This document shows positions 25,926 to 34,844 of a stretch of DNA of 64,000 bases, in pieces. Position 1 is the stretch's first letter; every line of letters begins with the position of its first letter. Position numbers and translations under genes: made by a program. The notes below the pieces were generated by a model that saw only the letters and a program-made list of their open reading frames with translations, searched no databases and was not told the origin of the DNA. The stretch is from Phyllobacterium chamaecytisi. Lineage in GTDB: Bacteria > Pseudomonadota > Alphaproteobacteria > Rhizobiales > Rhizobiaceae. The DNA lies in contig NZ_JAIQWW010000021.1 of NCBI RefSeq assembly GCF_020164455.1, positions 53,819-117,818 of the forward strand, given 5' to 3'.

Positions 25926-26585
25926 CTAACTCTTCGCCGGGCATTCGATTTCAAGCCGCGTCGCGAATATCTTCGACATGTTGGTGCCGGTGGGATCATT
26001 GAAAAAACTATCGGTCAGTGTTGCCTGGTTTTGGGCTATCGCCTGATCTGGATCGGGGCGCACAACCTTCTGGGTGCAGCCTTCCGGGACGCCGGTAACG
26101 TGGATGTCGCTATCATTCACATAATCGATGGCGGTGTAGAATGTCGGGTCATAGACGCCGAAACTTGTCTTCTTGCCGAGCTTCAGCGGCTGTTTCGGCG
26201 TGCTTTCGAAGATGATCAGCAATTGGTTGTTCTGGAAATCGGCGATCAGACGATCGGGCGCTGCCATGACGATCGTCTTGCCATTGAGCTGCACGGTCTG
26301 GAAATAATCGAACTCGGAAACGGATTCGTTGATGGTGCTGGCCAGATCGGCGAGTTCCTTGTCATCCAGTTTCAGATCGCCGTTCTTGTCGAATTCGACG
26401 AGGACAGTGCTGGAGAACAAATCGTCGAACCGCCAGACATGACCGAGCTTCTCGACGGTGCCGTCCGGCTTGATGGTGATATCCAGACGAGCTTCGGCAA
26501 AGACATGCGGGTGCACGTAGGCCGGCGTAGCGAAGGTCAATCCCGCCGCCAGTGCGCCGATGAAAACCCCGAATCGTTGGTGCAT
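25926..26585 (-). CDS. DUF1007 family periplasmic protein (NicO partner)
   Basis: A 219-residue protein with an N-terminal signal peptide (about 1-24, ending ATPAYVHPHVF). The mature part starts with the HPHVFAEARL motif, a possible metal site of the DUF1007 family. KNGDLKLDDKELADLAS (about 78) looks like an EF-hand-type acidic loop. DUF1007 genes are nearly always found beside NicO-type nickel/cobalt transporters, as here. It probably binds or delivers the metal in the periplasm. First gene of a two-gene operon. Confidence 0.88.
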   Translation of the reverse strand: MHQRFGVFIGALAAGLTFATPAYVHPHVFAEARLDITIKPDGTVEKLGHVWRFDDLFSSTVLVEFDKNGDLKLDDKELADLASTINESVSEFDYFQTVQLNGKTIVMAAPDRLIADFQNNQLLIIFESTPKQPLKLGKKTSFGVYDPTFYTAIDYVNDSDIHVTGVPEGCTQKVVRPDPDQAIAQNQATLTDSFFNDPTGTNMSKIFATRLEIECPAKS

Positions 26586-26667
26586 GGATTTGCCCTTAAT
26601 GGTTAGTGCAGAGGACTATGCGAAATTGGCAAAATTGGGACGATATAATATTACAGTATGATTGCGC

Positions 26668-27567
26668 TTAGACGCGGCGGTTGTCCTTGAACCATTTTGT
26701 AAGGTAATCGACCAGAACCCTTACCTTTGCCGGCAGGTAACGACGGTGGGGATAGACCGCATAAATTCCGGCGTCATGCATGACAAATTCTTCAAGAACC
26801 GCGACAAGTCTGCCGCTTTCAATATCCGGTTGGGCGATGAAATCGGGCAGCAGGGTAAAGCCCAATCCGGCGAGCGCCGCGCGCCGGGTTGCGAGTGGGC
26901 TGTTGATTTCCAATGGACCGGATAGCTGAACGGAAATCGGCGGCCCATTCTCTTTCTGGAAATGCCAGGTATTGCGGGAGCGATTGTTGGTATCCACGAT
27001 ACACGGCAGGGAGGACAACTGCTCTGGCCGTTCAGGTTTTCCAACGCGTTCGATCAATTCGCGCGTGCCGCAGGCGATGACCCGGAAGGGGGCGAGGCGC
27101 TTGGCAATGAGGGACGAGTCCTGCATGCGGGTGATGCGTATGGCGAGATCGAAACCTTCCTCGACAAGATCGACAAAGCGGTCGTCCAGCCGCACATCGA
27201 GAATGATATCGGGCTGCTCGGCGCAGAAATCGATGAGGCATTGGCCGATGTCCGCATCGGCAAAGGATCGCGAGGCCGAGATCTTGATGCGGCCTTTGAT
27301 ATCGCTGCTCGATTCGCGCACCGTTTCCTGCAGGCTCTCGACCTCGCGCAGGATTTCACTGGCGCGCTGATAGTAGGTGTGGCCCGCCTCGGTCAGAGAA
27401 AACTGCCTCGTGGTGCGGTTGAGGAGCAACGCACCGAGTTCATCTTCCAGTTCGCGTACATATTTGGACAGGAGAGCCTTGGACCGCCCGATCTTCCGCG
27501 CTGCCGCGGAAAATCCTTCCGCTTCCACGACGTCGATAAAAGCGCGCATACGGGTGAGCGTGTCCAT
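26668..27567 (-). CDS. LysR family transcriptional regulator
   Basis: A 299-residue LTTR. The helix-turn-helix (about 1-60) reads MDTLTRMRAFIDVVEAEGFS at the start, then AARKIGRSKALLSKYVRELE. The substrate-binding domain (about 90-295) resembles the CrgA/AaeR-like subgroup. Its ATG shares one base with the amidase stop (TGATG), so it is translated from the same message as the upstream amidase, an unusual arrangement since LTTR genes are often divergent from targets. It probably governs amidase expression; the effector is unknown. Confidence 0.9.
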   Translation of the reverse strand: MDTLTRMRAFIDVVEAEGFSAAARKIGRSKALLSKYVRELEDELGALLLNRTTRQFSLTEAGHTYYQRASEILREVESLQETVRESSSDIKGRIKISASRSFADADIGQCLIDFCAEQPDIILDVRLDDRFVDLVEEGFDLAIRITRMQDSSLIAKRLAPFRVIACGTRELIERVGKPERPEQLSSLPCIVDTNNRSRNTWHFQKENGPPISVQLSGPLEINSPLATRRAALAGLGFTLLPDFIAQPDIESGRLVAVLEEFVMHDAGIYAVYPHRRYLPAKVRVLVDYLTKWFKDNRRV

Positions 27568-28757
27568 CAGGTTCTTTCTGTCGACCCGAGAATGGTCTTG
27601 CCAAGCCGGATCAGTGCGCGGTCACTGCCTTTCGGCCCAATCAACGAAATGCCGAAGGGTGCGCCATGTACTTCGCCCAGCGGCAGGGTGATCTGGGGAA
27701 AACCGGAAAGGCCGGAAAGACAGAACAGCCGCACGCAGCGCTCACGATAGGCCTGGCTATCTTCGAACGACGTGCTGACGAGCGGCGCTGCACCCGGGAC
27801 CGTCGGCAGGACCATGATGCCGTCGTCCTTCAAGAGGTCGGCCAACTCACTGCGGAACAGATCGCGGCGCGTCATTTGCCGCTGGTAGGTTTCAAGATCG
27901 ATGGTCGAGCCATAGTCGAAACGTTCCTTGACCGCAGGACCGAGATTGCGCTCTTTCGCCGAAATCCATGCGCCATGTTCGCTCCATGCTTCAAACGCCT
28001 GGACCTGGCGCAAACATAAATAGAGATCGTCCATGGATGCTGTCGGCTGACGCGCCGAGCGGGCATGGCCGAGATGGCCGCTGACGATCGCATACATGTT
28101 CCGGTAGGCCGTATCTTCCGCTTCGCCAAGCAGGAGGTGTTCTAGCAGGGGAAAGAAGATCAGACGATTGAGTTTGAATTCAGAAGTGTCCGGGCCAAGC
28201 AGAACGGCGCCGACTTTTTCATAGAGCGCAATGTCCTTGGCGAACCAGCCGAACGTATCCAGCGAATGGGCGAGCGGCATGGTTCCTTCGAGGGAGATGC
28301 GTCCGTGGGTCGTGCGAAACCCTACCAGGCCGCAGAAGCTCGCCGGAGCACGGATCGATCCGCCCGTGTCGGAACCCACCGCAATGGTGGCAAGACCGCC
28401 CGCTACCGCCGAGACGGAACCCGAAGACGAGCCACCTGTCACGCGGTCAGGAGCCTTCGGGTTCACGGGGAAGGGGAAATGGCTGTTCTGGCCCATCATC
28501 GAGAAGGCAAGCTCGTCGGTCTGGGTCTTGCCGATGAAGCGGGCACCAGCATCGAACAGGCTTTGAACTGCAGGGGCGGTCCGGCTTGCAGGCAGTGATT
28601 CGTCATATTTCTGCGGATTTCCACAACCGGTGCGCATGCCGGTAACGTCAAATATGTCTTTGACGCCGAGTGTTTCGCCGTTCAGCGGGCCATCGCCCGA
28701 CGAAAGGTTAACCAAGGGTAAATCAAGTAGGGCATTTAGCGGGGGAATTGTGCTCAT
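27567..28757 (-). CDS. amidase (amidase signature family)
   Basis: A 396-residue Ser-cisSer-Lys hydrolase. The catalytic Lys is in IGKTQTDELAFSM (about residue 75), the Gly/Ser-rich signature is GGSSSGSVSAVAGG (about 105-118), and the nucleophile Ser region is GSDTGGSIRAPASFCG. It is shorter than the 450-500-residue amidases, near the size of plant AMI1-like enzymes, and lacks an AtzF-like C-terminal domain. Co-transcribed with a LysR regulator. Substrate could be an aryl or indole amide; undetermined. Confidence 0.87.
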   Translation of the reverse strand: MSTIPPLNALLDLPLVNLSSGDGPLNGETLGVKDIFDVTGMRTGCGNPQKYDESLPASRTAPAVQSLFDAGARFIGKTQTDELAFSMMGQNSHFPFPVNPKAPDRVTGGSSSGSVSAVAGGLATIAVGSDTGGSIRAPASFCGLVGFRTTHGRISLEGTMPLAHSLDTFGWFAKDIALYEKVGAVLLGPDTSEFKLNRLIFFPLLEHLLLGEAEDTAYRNMYAIVSGHLGHARSARQPTASMDDLYLCLRQVQAFEAWSEHGAWISAKERNLGPAVKERFDYGSTIDLETYQRQMTRRDLFRSELADLLKDDGIMVLPTVPGAAPLVSTSFEDSQAYRERCVRLFCLSGLSGFPQITLPLGEVHGAPFGISLIGPKGSDRALIRLGKTILGSTERT

Positions 28758-28831
28758 CGTTCAATGATTCTAGGGCATTTATCCCCCGTTGTTCAATGAA
28801 TAAAAAATTTTGCCCTGCCGCATTATTTTCA

Positions 28832-28860
28832 TTGATTGGACACATCTTTCCTCTTATATG
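28832..28860 (+). promoter_or_regulatory. sigma-70-like promoter for the ornithine decarboxylase leader
   Basis: TTGATT (28832-28837), a 17-base spacer and TATATG (28855-28860) form a reasonable housekeeping promoter. A transcript from here would carry a leader of about 430 bases before the decarboxylase ATG at 29295. Confidence 0.45.
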
Positions 28861-28866
28861 CCCCTT

Positions 28867-29294
28867 GCCCAAAGTCGCACGTGCCCATGGGTGTCCGCCG
28901 ATCTTCATTATGGTGAGGAAACGGTATGGTACCTGGAACTAACCCCTCCAGTCAGTTTGTCGGCCTACTGCCAAGCTGAGGACATCTGAAGCAACGACGG
29001 TGCGGGCCTTTCTGGTGTCTTTCGGCTGTCCATAAGCCGGAATTACTGAAGAGGCACACCTTCATTGCCGGTAGTGCGGATGGGTTCATCCAAGCCAAGG
29101 CAGACAAAGCGGACTGACGCTGACTTAGCGTTGATCCATCGCCGCATGACCATTCGCGTGTTCCAGCATCTCCAAAGGCTGGCTTCACGAGGGACGGATT
29201 CATGCACTTTGTCCTTGCGATTTTTCAGGGTGCGTCCCGTGAAATCGCGATTGCTTGAGCGGCCATACCAGCCGCTATGGAATTGGAGTTTAAC
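28867..29294 (+). ncRNA. long untranslated leader, candidate speF-type RNA
   Basis: More than 400 bases without a convincing gene lie between the promoter and the ornithine decarboxylase. Alphaproteobacterial ornithine decarboxylase genes are known to carry a conserved upstream RNA, the speF motif. The stretch 29190-29290 contains complementary GGGACGGA / TGCGTCCCG and GCGATTT / AAATCGC segments that can form a folded stem just before the GGAG ribosome site. I cannot match the consensus by eye, so assignment rests on position plus folding potential. Confidence 0.4.
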
Positions 29295-30428
29295 ATGGCT
29301 ACGCAGCGCATTCTCGACTTCATCAACACCCGACGTCCGAACGGCCCTTGCATGGTGCTCGATCTGGAAGTGGTGCGCGAGAACTATCATAATTTCGAGA
29401 TGGCTTTGCCGGAATCGAAGATTTTCTATGCGGTGAAGGCCAATCCTGCGCCGGAAATCCTGCGCCTGCTCGCATCGCTCGGCTCCAATTTCGACACGGC
29501 CTCCGTCGCCGAAGCCGAAATGGCGCTTGACGCCGGCGCGACGGCTGACCGCATCTCTTTCGGCAATACGATCAAGAAGGAGCGTGATATTGCGCGCGCT
29601 TTCGAGCTCGGTATTCGCCTGTTCGCTGTGGATTGCATCGAGGAAGTCGAGAAAGTAGCCCGCGCTGCTCCTGGTTCCCGTGTATTCTGCCGTGTGCTGA
29701 CCGATGGTGCCGGTGCCGAATGGCCGCTGTCGCGCAAGTTCGGCTGCGTGCCTGCGATGGCCGTGGATGTTCTTCTTGCTGCGCAGAAGCTTGGCCTCGA
29801 CAGCTACGGCGTGTCGTTCCACGTTGGGTCGCAGCAGACGGACCTCGCTGCCTGGGACCGCGCGCTCGGCGATGCGAAGTACGTCTTCGACAAGCTCGCC
29901 ATGGAAGGCATCACGTTGAAGATGGTCAATATGGGCGGCGGTTTCCCGACCCGTTACCTCAAGGACGTGCCAACCGCCCAGGCCTATGGTCAGGCGATCT
30001 TCCAGGCATTGAGCAAGCATTTCGGCAATCGTCTGCCCGAGACCATCATCGAGCCGGGCCGCGGCATGGTCGGTAATGCCGGCGTTATCAAGGCTGAAGT
30101 CGTGCTCGTTTCGAAGAAGGCCGCCAATGACAATGTTCGCTGGGTCTATCTCGACATCGGCAAGTTCGGCGGTCTTGCCGAGACGATGGACGAGGCGATC
30201 CGCTACCAGATCACCACGCCGCGCGATGGCGACCTCGCCGAGCCTTGCGTTCTTGCAGGCCCGACCTGCGACAGCGCCGACGTGATGTACGAAAAGAACC
30301 CCTATCCGCTGCCGATCTCGCTGACCATTGGCGACGAGGTGCTGATCGAGGGAACAGGTGCTTATACCACTACGTATTCTGCCGTCGCTTTCAACGGGTT
30401 TGAACCGCTCCGATCATACGTCATCTAA
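29295..30428 (+). CDS. speF: ornithine decarboxylase, PLP fold type III (eukaryote-like)
   Basis: A 377-residue alanine-racemase-fold decarboxylase that makes putrescine from ornithine; some homologues also accept lysine. The PLP lysine is in IFYAVKANPAPEIL (Lys about 48). Further landmarks are SFGNTIKKERDI, the Gly loop MGGGFPTRY, the phosphate-site EPGRGMVGNAGV and the C-terminal GPTCDSADVMYE holding the active-site Cys/Asp. GGAG is nine bases before ATG 29295; six extra upstream codons are less likely. Alphaproteobacteria use this enzyme for polyamine synthesis. Confidence 0.92.
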   Translation: MATQRILDFINTRRPNGPCMVLDLEVVRENYHNFEMALPESKIFYAVKANPAPEILRLLASLGSNFDTASVAEAEMALDAGATADRISFGNTIKKERDIARAFELGIRLFAVDCIEEVEKVARAAPGSRVFCRVLTDGAGAEWPLSRKFGCVPAMAVDVLLAAQKLGLDSYGVSFHVGSQQTDLAAWDRALGDAKYVFDKLAMEGITLKMVNMGGGFPTRYLKDVPTAQAYGQAIFQALSKHFGNRLPETIIEPGRGMVGNAGVIKAEVVLVSKKAANDNVRWVYLDIGKFGGLAETMDEAIRYQITTPRDGDLAEPCVLAGPTCDSADVMYEKNPYPLPISLTIGDEVLIEGTGAYTTTYSAVAFNGFEPLRSYVI

Positions 30429-30453
30429 CCGGGCTTTCCCCGGTTGTGGACTG

Positions 30454-30473
30454 CTGTCCGGCTCGCCGGACAG
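30454..30473 (+). terminator. hairpin after the ornithine decarboxylase
   Basis: CTGTCCGG-CTCG-CCGGACAG is a perfect 8-bp stem with a four-base loop, about 25 bases after the decarboxylase stop. No T-tract follows, so it may protect the mRNA end or act as a weak terminator before the GNAT gene. Confidence 0.5.
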
Positions 30474-30508
30474 CGATGACGCACCCTTATGATTGATTGG
30501 TCAAGACA

Positions 30509-31123
30509 ATGAGCGCAGTAGAATTCATAGAACAAAATCTGCATCCGGACGGATCGCAGGCCTTTATCATACGCAATGAGACAGCGCTGGACGAACGTGC
30601 CCGCGAAGCTTTGCTAGACCGCGCCATGGGCGAGGGACGCCGCCGCAAATCGTCGGAAAAACTGCGCCGCGGCCGGCTGCCCTCCGAGGGACTGGCATTC
30701 GTCGCACGCGGGATCAATGGAGCGCTGCTCGGCACGGTGCGGCTGTGGGACATCCAGGCTGGACATGACGCGGCAGGCAAGCCCGTGCGGGCGCTGCTGC
30801 TTGGACCGCTGGCGGTCGAACCCTCGCTGAAGGGCAAGGGCATCGGTGTGGCATTGATGCGGCACGCAACGGCGGAGGCTGCCCGGCTCGGCCATGGCGC
30901 TGTCATTCTGGTGGGCGATCCGGAATATTACGAACGCTTCGGCTTCAGCGGTGCGAAGACAGCAGACCTTGCCATGCCGGGCCCGGTCGAACGCCGGCGC
31001 TTTCTGGCGCTGGAACTGAAGGCCGGCCATCTTGAGGGGTGTCATGGGTTGCTGACCCCAAGGGGTCGCCGAGCATCGCATGCGATGAGAGTCTTGCCGG
31101 TGTCGCTGCGGTTCTCGCGATAG
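30509..31123 (+). CDS. GNAT family N-acetyltransferase
   Basis: A 204-residue acetyltransferase. The acetyl-CoA pyrophosphate loop is LLGPLAVEPSLKGKGIGVAL (about 97-116), followed by MRHATAEAARLGHGAVILVG and the YYERFGFSGA motif typical of YhbS-like GNATs. The start ATG 30509 is preferred over the upstream TTG at 30497. It is co-oriented with, and 80 bases behind, the ornithine decarboxylase. Acetylation of a polyamine is an attractive idea from context, but YhbS-type proteins are diverse and this is unproven. Confidence 0.85.
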   Translation: MSAVEFIEQNLHPDGSQAFIIRNETALDERAREALLDRAMGEGRRRKSSEKLRRGRLPSEGLAFVARGINGALLGTVRLWDIQAGHDAAGKPVRALLLGPLAVEPSLKGKGIGVALMRHATAEAARLGHGAVILVGDPEYYERFGFSGAKTADLAMPGPVERRRFLALELKAGHLEGCHGLLTPRGRRASHAMRVLPVSLRFSR

Positions 31124-31143
31124 GACAAAACCCGACGCCGACT

Positions 31144-31315
31144 ATCTCTCCCCTTGTGGGAGAGAAAGCGATTTCAGCATCTTAGCTCTTGCTAAGTGCT
31201 AGAAATCGCAAGTGAGGGGATTTGCATCACTCGACTACCCCCTCTCTTGGATTTTCTAAGAATTTAGCAAGGGCCAAATTCAAGAAAATCCTTTCTCCCC
31301 CACAAGGGGGGAGAT
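31144..31315. repeat. 172-bp dispersed palindromic intergenic repeat, copy 2
   Basis: Same architecture as the copy at 24396-24573: inverted ends, the GCGATTTC...GAAATCGC hairpin, and AT-rich inner arms (GATTTTCTAAG...TTCAAGAAAATC). The two copies agree over nearly the full length, with most changes in the middle. Both lie after a GNAT gene stop. No ORF. Confidence 0.85.
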
Positions 31316-31326
31316 AACCACACAGT

Positions 31327-31941
31327 TTACGCCGTAGCGCGAATGAAACGTTCTATGGCGGTGACTTCGCTTTGCTGGATTTCGTGGCCGCCGGAATGCC
31401 AGACGAGATCAGTCTCAACCCCTTGCTCAATCAGATAATCTGCGAAGGTCTGCGTCAGAACCGGCGGACAGATGGTGTCCAACCTTCCTGCTGTGATCAG
31501 AGCGCGCTTGCCGGCAAGGCCGATTTGCGGCTCAGGCGTCCACGGAACAAGCGGGTGCATCAGAACGGTCTCATCGAAAAGCGCGGGATGGGACAGCATC
31601 ACGGAAGCAATCATATTCGCTCCGTTGGAATAACCAAGTGCCACCGTTTTCGATGGCTTCGCCTTGTCTTTGTGCGCGCGAATAAACGTCGCCATGGCGC
31701 TCGTACGCGCGGCAAGGTCGTCCATGTCATAGACGCCTTCGCGCGTTCGGCGGAAGAAGCGTGCGGCGCCATGCTCAGAGACATCACCGCGGGGTGAAAC
31801 AATTCCAGCTTCCGGCAGCAATTGCCTGCCAAAATCGAAGAACTGATTTTCGTCACCGCCGGTGCCATGGAACACGAAAAGCAACGGACTTCCCGGCCGT
31901 TCAGCGGAATATACACGATGTTGGTAAGTGTTGGTCGACAT
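31327..31941 (-). CDS. alpha/beta hydrolase (carboxylesterase/phospholipase type)
   Basis: A 204-residue serine hydrolase. The oxyanion motif LLFVFHGTGGDENQFF is at about 19-34, the nucleophile elbow is GYSNGANM (Ser about 100), an Asp follows in GRLDTICPP, and the His is in WHSGGHEIQ. The size matches the YpfH/acyl-protein-thioesterase-like group. Cytosolic, single gene between a repeat and the 6-phosphogluconate dehydrogenase. Substrate unknown; small esters are likely. Confidence 0.88.
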   Translation of the reverse strand: MSTNTYQHRVYSAERPGSPLLFVFHGTGGDENQFFDFGRQLLPEAGIVSPRGDVSEHGAARFFRRTREGVYDMDDLAARTSAMATFIRAHKDKAKPSKTVALGYSNGANMIASVMLSHPALFDETVLMHPLVPWTPEPQIGLAGKRALITAGRLDTICPPVLTQTFADYLIEQGVETDLVWHSGGHEIQQSEVTAIERFIRATA

Positions 31942-32084
31942 GTCTAACCTTTCAGTGCGGCGTCTTCGTCCGCTTGGCTATTTGGTTGGGTTTGCATGCC
32001 CCACAGATGTGGAGGGAGCCAGGGTGGTTAAACCGGCTCCCGCTTGATGCACTGTCGCTGTCTCATAGACAATCCGATCGACGA

Positions 32085-33503
32085 TTAATTTGCTTCCGAC
32101 CAGGGACCATGAAAATCGCCTTCCTCGCCGATCCGTTTGAAGCCATGCGCACCGAAGAAATCGCGCTGAGCCTGGATGAGGTTAGCTGTGCCGCGCGCCT
32201 GCCGGAAGCTATCAAAATAGCTTAGCGCGGCCGCCAGCGCCGGCGTCGGCAGGCCTGCGAGAGCGGCTTCAGCGACGATCTTGCGCAACGATTGCGATCC
32301 GGTTTTCATCCGCTCGACGAAGGCCGGCGCGAGCAGCAGATTTTTACCTTCGCTGCCTTCAAAGGCGGCAGCGATCTGGTCGAGGAATTGCGAGCGGATG
32401 ATGCAGCCGGCGCGCCAGATACGGGCGGTGGTCGCCAGCGGTACATTCCAGCCATGTTCCTTCGATGCGCCTGCCATGACATCGAAGCCTTGGGCGTAGG
32501 CTGCGATCTTGCCAGCCAGAAGCCCTTCTTCCAGCGCGTCGACGAATGCTTGACCGCCATCCGCGAGCTTGGCGGTGCCGAGATCGCCATAGGCTTTTGA
32601 CGCTTCGCTCCGTTCCTTGACCAGCGACGAGATCGATCGCGCGGCCACGGCTGCTTCAATGCCGGTTGCCGGGATGCCGAGCATCTGCGCCTCGATGGCA
32701 GCCCAGCGCCCGGTTCCCTTTTGGCCCGCGCTATCGAGAATGACGTCGACTGCGGGTTTTCCAGTCTTCTTGTCGGTTGCAGCCAAGACCTTGGCAGTGA
32801 TCTCGATGAGGTAGGAATTCAGCGGGCCGGCATTCCATTTTTCGAAAATCTTGCCGATGGCATTAGGAGCAAGGCCGAGGCCGTCGCGCAGCACGCCATA
32901 GACCTCTGCAATCATCTGCATGTCGGCATATTCGATGCCGTTGTGGATGGTCTTGACGAAATGGCCGGCACCATCAGGACCGAGCAGGGCGGAGCAGGAT
33001 TCACCCTGGTACTTCGCGGAAATTGCCGTCAGCACCGGCTCGATGCGGGCGTAGGATTCAGGTGTGCCGCCGACCATGATCGACGGGCCATGCCGCGCGC
33101 CTTCTTCGCCGCCGGAAACGCCCATTCCGACAAAAGTCGGATCGTTGGGCCCGAGTTCGGCAAGACGGCGTACCGTATCGTGGAAATTGGCATTGCCGGC
33201 ATCGATGATGATGTCTTCCTTTGCAAGGAACGGCTTCAGCGCGGCAATCTGCTCGTCAACCGCTTCTCCGGCCTTGACCATTAGGATGATCGGGCGCGGT
33301 GCGCGGATATTCTTCGCGAGATCTTCCAATGTTTCGCAAGGAATAATCTGGCCTTTCAGGCTACCAGCCTCTTCGTAGAACTCGCGAGTCTTTGCCACTG
33401 TCCTGTTGAAAACCGCGACTCGATAACCGTTTTCAGCGATATTGAGCGCCAGATTGGCGCCCATGACGCCGAGGCCGATCAATCCGATGTCAGCTTGCTG
33501 CAT
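32085..33503 (-). CDS. gnd: NADP-dependent 6-phosphogluconate dehydrogenase (decarboxylating)
   Basis: A 472-residue pentose-phosphate enzyme that makes ribulose 5-phosphate, CO2 and NADPH. The Rossmann motif GLGVMGANLALNIAENG with the NRT NADP signature is at the N-terminus. The substrate motif GMGVSGGEEGARHGPSIM (about 125-142) and the catalytic Lys/His segment KTIHNGIEYADMQ (about 183) are intact, as is the C-terminal ...AQRDFFGAHGFKRI tail. Full length for the family. Single gene. Confidence 0.95.
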   Translation of the reverse strand: MQQADIGLIGLGVMGANLALNIAENGYRVAVFNRTVAKTREFYEEAGSLKGQIIPCETLEDLAKNIRAPRPIILMVKAGEAVDEQIAALKPFLAKEDIIIDAGNANFHDTVRRLAELGPNDPTFVGMGVSGGEEGARHGPSIMVGGTPESYARIEPVLTAISAKYQGESCSALLGPDGAGHFVKTIHNGIEYADMQMIAEVYGVLRDGLGLAPNAIGKIFEKWNAGPLNSYLIEITAKVLAATDKKTGKPAVDVILDSAGQKGTGRWAAIEAQMLGIPATGIEAAVAARSISSLVKERSEASKAYGDLGTAKLADGGQAFVDALEEGLLAGKIAAYAQGFDVMAGASKEHGWNVPLATTARIWRAGCIIRSQFLDQIAAAFEGSEGKNLLLAPAFVERMKTGSQSLRKIVAEAALAGLPTPALAAALSYFDSFRQARGTANLIQAQRDFFGAHGFKRIGEEGDFHGPWSEAN

Positions 33504-33600
33504 GATTTTGGTCCTTGCTTATTTCGATGCTCAGGGTTCGAGGGACGGCTTCGGTCCGGATGAGCATTTGTATATCAACGAGCACCGGCGGCAATGGCTA

Positions 33601-33870
33601 GAGCAAATTTTGTCTATTCAGAGCCATTCTGCCGGAGGGAATTTGGTTTAAGGCCGAGGGGTTTGGCGAGGCCGATGTTTATCCATCGGACGAAGCCGAA
33701 GCCCGAAGGATTTGGGCCAAATTCACCCGGCCCTTTGGGTTTCCGGCTAGCGGACGCCCACTTTGTCAGGCGGCTTCGTCCGATGGGTAAACATCGGCCT
33801 CGCCACCTTCCGCGTGGATTGTCTCGCCATCCGGGAAACAGAACTGGCTTTGAATAAACAAAACTTGCTC
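33601..33870. mobile_element. MITE-like element with 31-bp terminal inverted repeats and TA target duplication
   Basis: The left end begins GAGCAAATTTTGTCTATTCA and the right end, read on the other strand, begins GAGCAAGTTTTGTTTATTCA; the similarity continues for about 31 bases. TA flanks both ends (33599-33600 and 33871-33872), the target duplication left by IS630/Tc1-mariner transposases. A second, nearly perfect 34-bp inverted repeat lies inside (33665-33698 and 33771-33804). There is no transposase gene. It is therefore a non-autonomous element inserted between gnd and the RpiR gene. Confidence 0.75.
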
Positions 33871-33886
33871 TAGTTGTGTTCACATT

Positions 33887-34720
33887 CTAATTATCACGGA
33901 GCTTTTCCATATCACGGATGCGATCGGCGCTGCTCTTTTCCAGCTTGCGGGTCACTTCTGCGATCAAGGTCTCTGCTACCAGGAAAAGCGTCGCAGACGA
34001 ATCCCAGGGCGAAGGCACGGCGGTGCGACCGGCGATGACATGACGGGCAAACCGAGCGATGGGCGAAAGCCATTGATCGGTTATCAGGACAATCTCTACC
34101 CCGCGTGTCTGTGCCTTTTCGGCGAAGCGGATCAGGCTCTGCTGGTAGCGGCGGATATCGAAGATGACGAGGACATCCTTCTTTCCCATGTCGATGAGGT
34201 GGTCGCGCCAGTGGCTCTCCTGGCCAGTGAGGTGAGTCACGCCCGGTCGAGTGATTTTGAGATGCGCGGCCATGTATCTGGCAATCGGATCGGTAAAGCG
34301 GCCACCCAGAAGGTAGATGCGGGCGCGGTTGCGGCTGATGGCGTCGGTGACATCATCCAATTGTTGTGCCGAGAGATGCTGGAAGGTCTCGCGAATATTC
34401 TCGATTGCGGCTTCCATGAGAGGGAAAACCGGGCCGTCTTTCGCGGTCTGGATCGTGCTCGCGCGGTTCCATGGCGATTGCACCTGGGCGGCCAGTTCCT
34501 CCTGCAGCGCTCCCTGGAAATCCGGGTAGCTCTGGAAGCCAAGACGGGAAACAAAACGCAGAATCGTTGGCGAACTGACGCCGGCCTGAGTCGAAAACTC
34601 GGCCACAGTGCGCAAGCCTATCAATGGATAATTGGCGATCAGTGTCTGCGCAGCTTTGCGCTCCGAAGCTGGCATCGCGTCGATTTTCTCGGCTATCAGC
34701 TCGGAAATGCTGGTCGTCAT
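33887..34720 (-). CDS. MurR/RpiR family transcriptional regulator
   Basis: A 277-residue regulator with an N-terminal helix-turn-helix (about 1-75, including AAQTLIANYPLIGLRTVAEF and SSPTILRFVSRLGF) and a C-terminal sugar isomerase (SIS) domain (about 115-250). The SIS part is diverged. ATG 34720 with GGGGAAA upstream is preferred over an extension of 13 codons. It is divergent from the N-formylglutamate amidohydrolase-like gene and probably regulates that amine/amino-acid catabolic operon. The ligand need not be a phosphosugar. Confidence 0.88.
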   Translation of the reverse strand: MTTSISELIAEKIDAMPASERKAAQTLIANYPLIGLRTVAEFSTQAGVSSPTILRFVSRLGFQSYPDFQGALQEELAAQVQSPWNRASTIQTAKDGPVFPLMEAAIENIRETFQHLSAQQLDDVTDAISRNRARIYLLGGRFTDPIARYMAAHLKITRPGVTHLTGQESHWRDHLIDMGKKDVLVIFDIRRYQQSLIRFAEKAQTRGVEIVLITDQWLSPIARFARHVIAGRTAVPSPWDSSATLFLVAETLIAEVTRKLEKSSADRIRDMEKLRDN

Positions 34721-34844
34721 CGATGTTTCCCCACGAAATCCGGTTTTCGGATTTGACAATCTTGCCTGTTCTGTATCAAATCATACGAGAGTGGAAATAA
34801 AAACAGAAAATGTAACGTAAGATACAGTTGCCGAAGAGGGCAAG

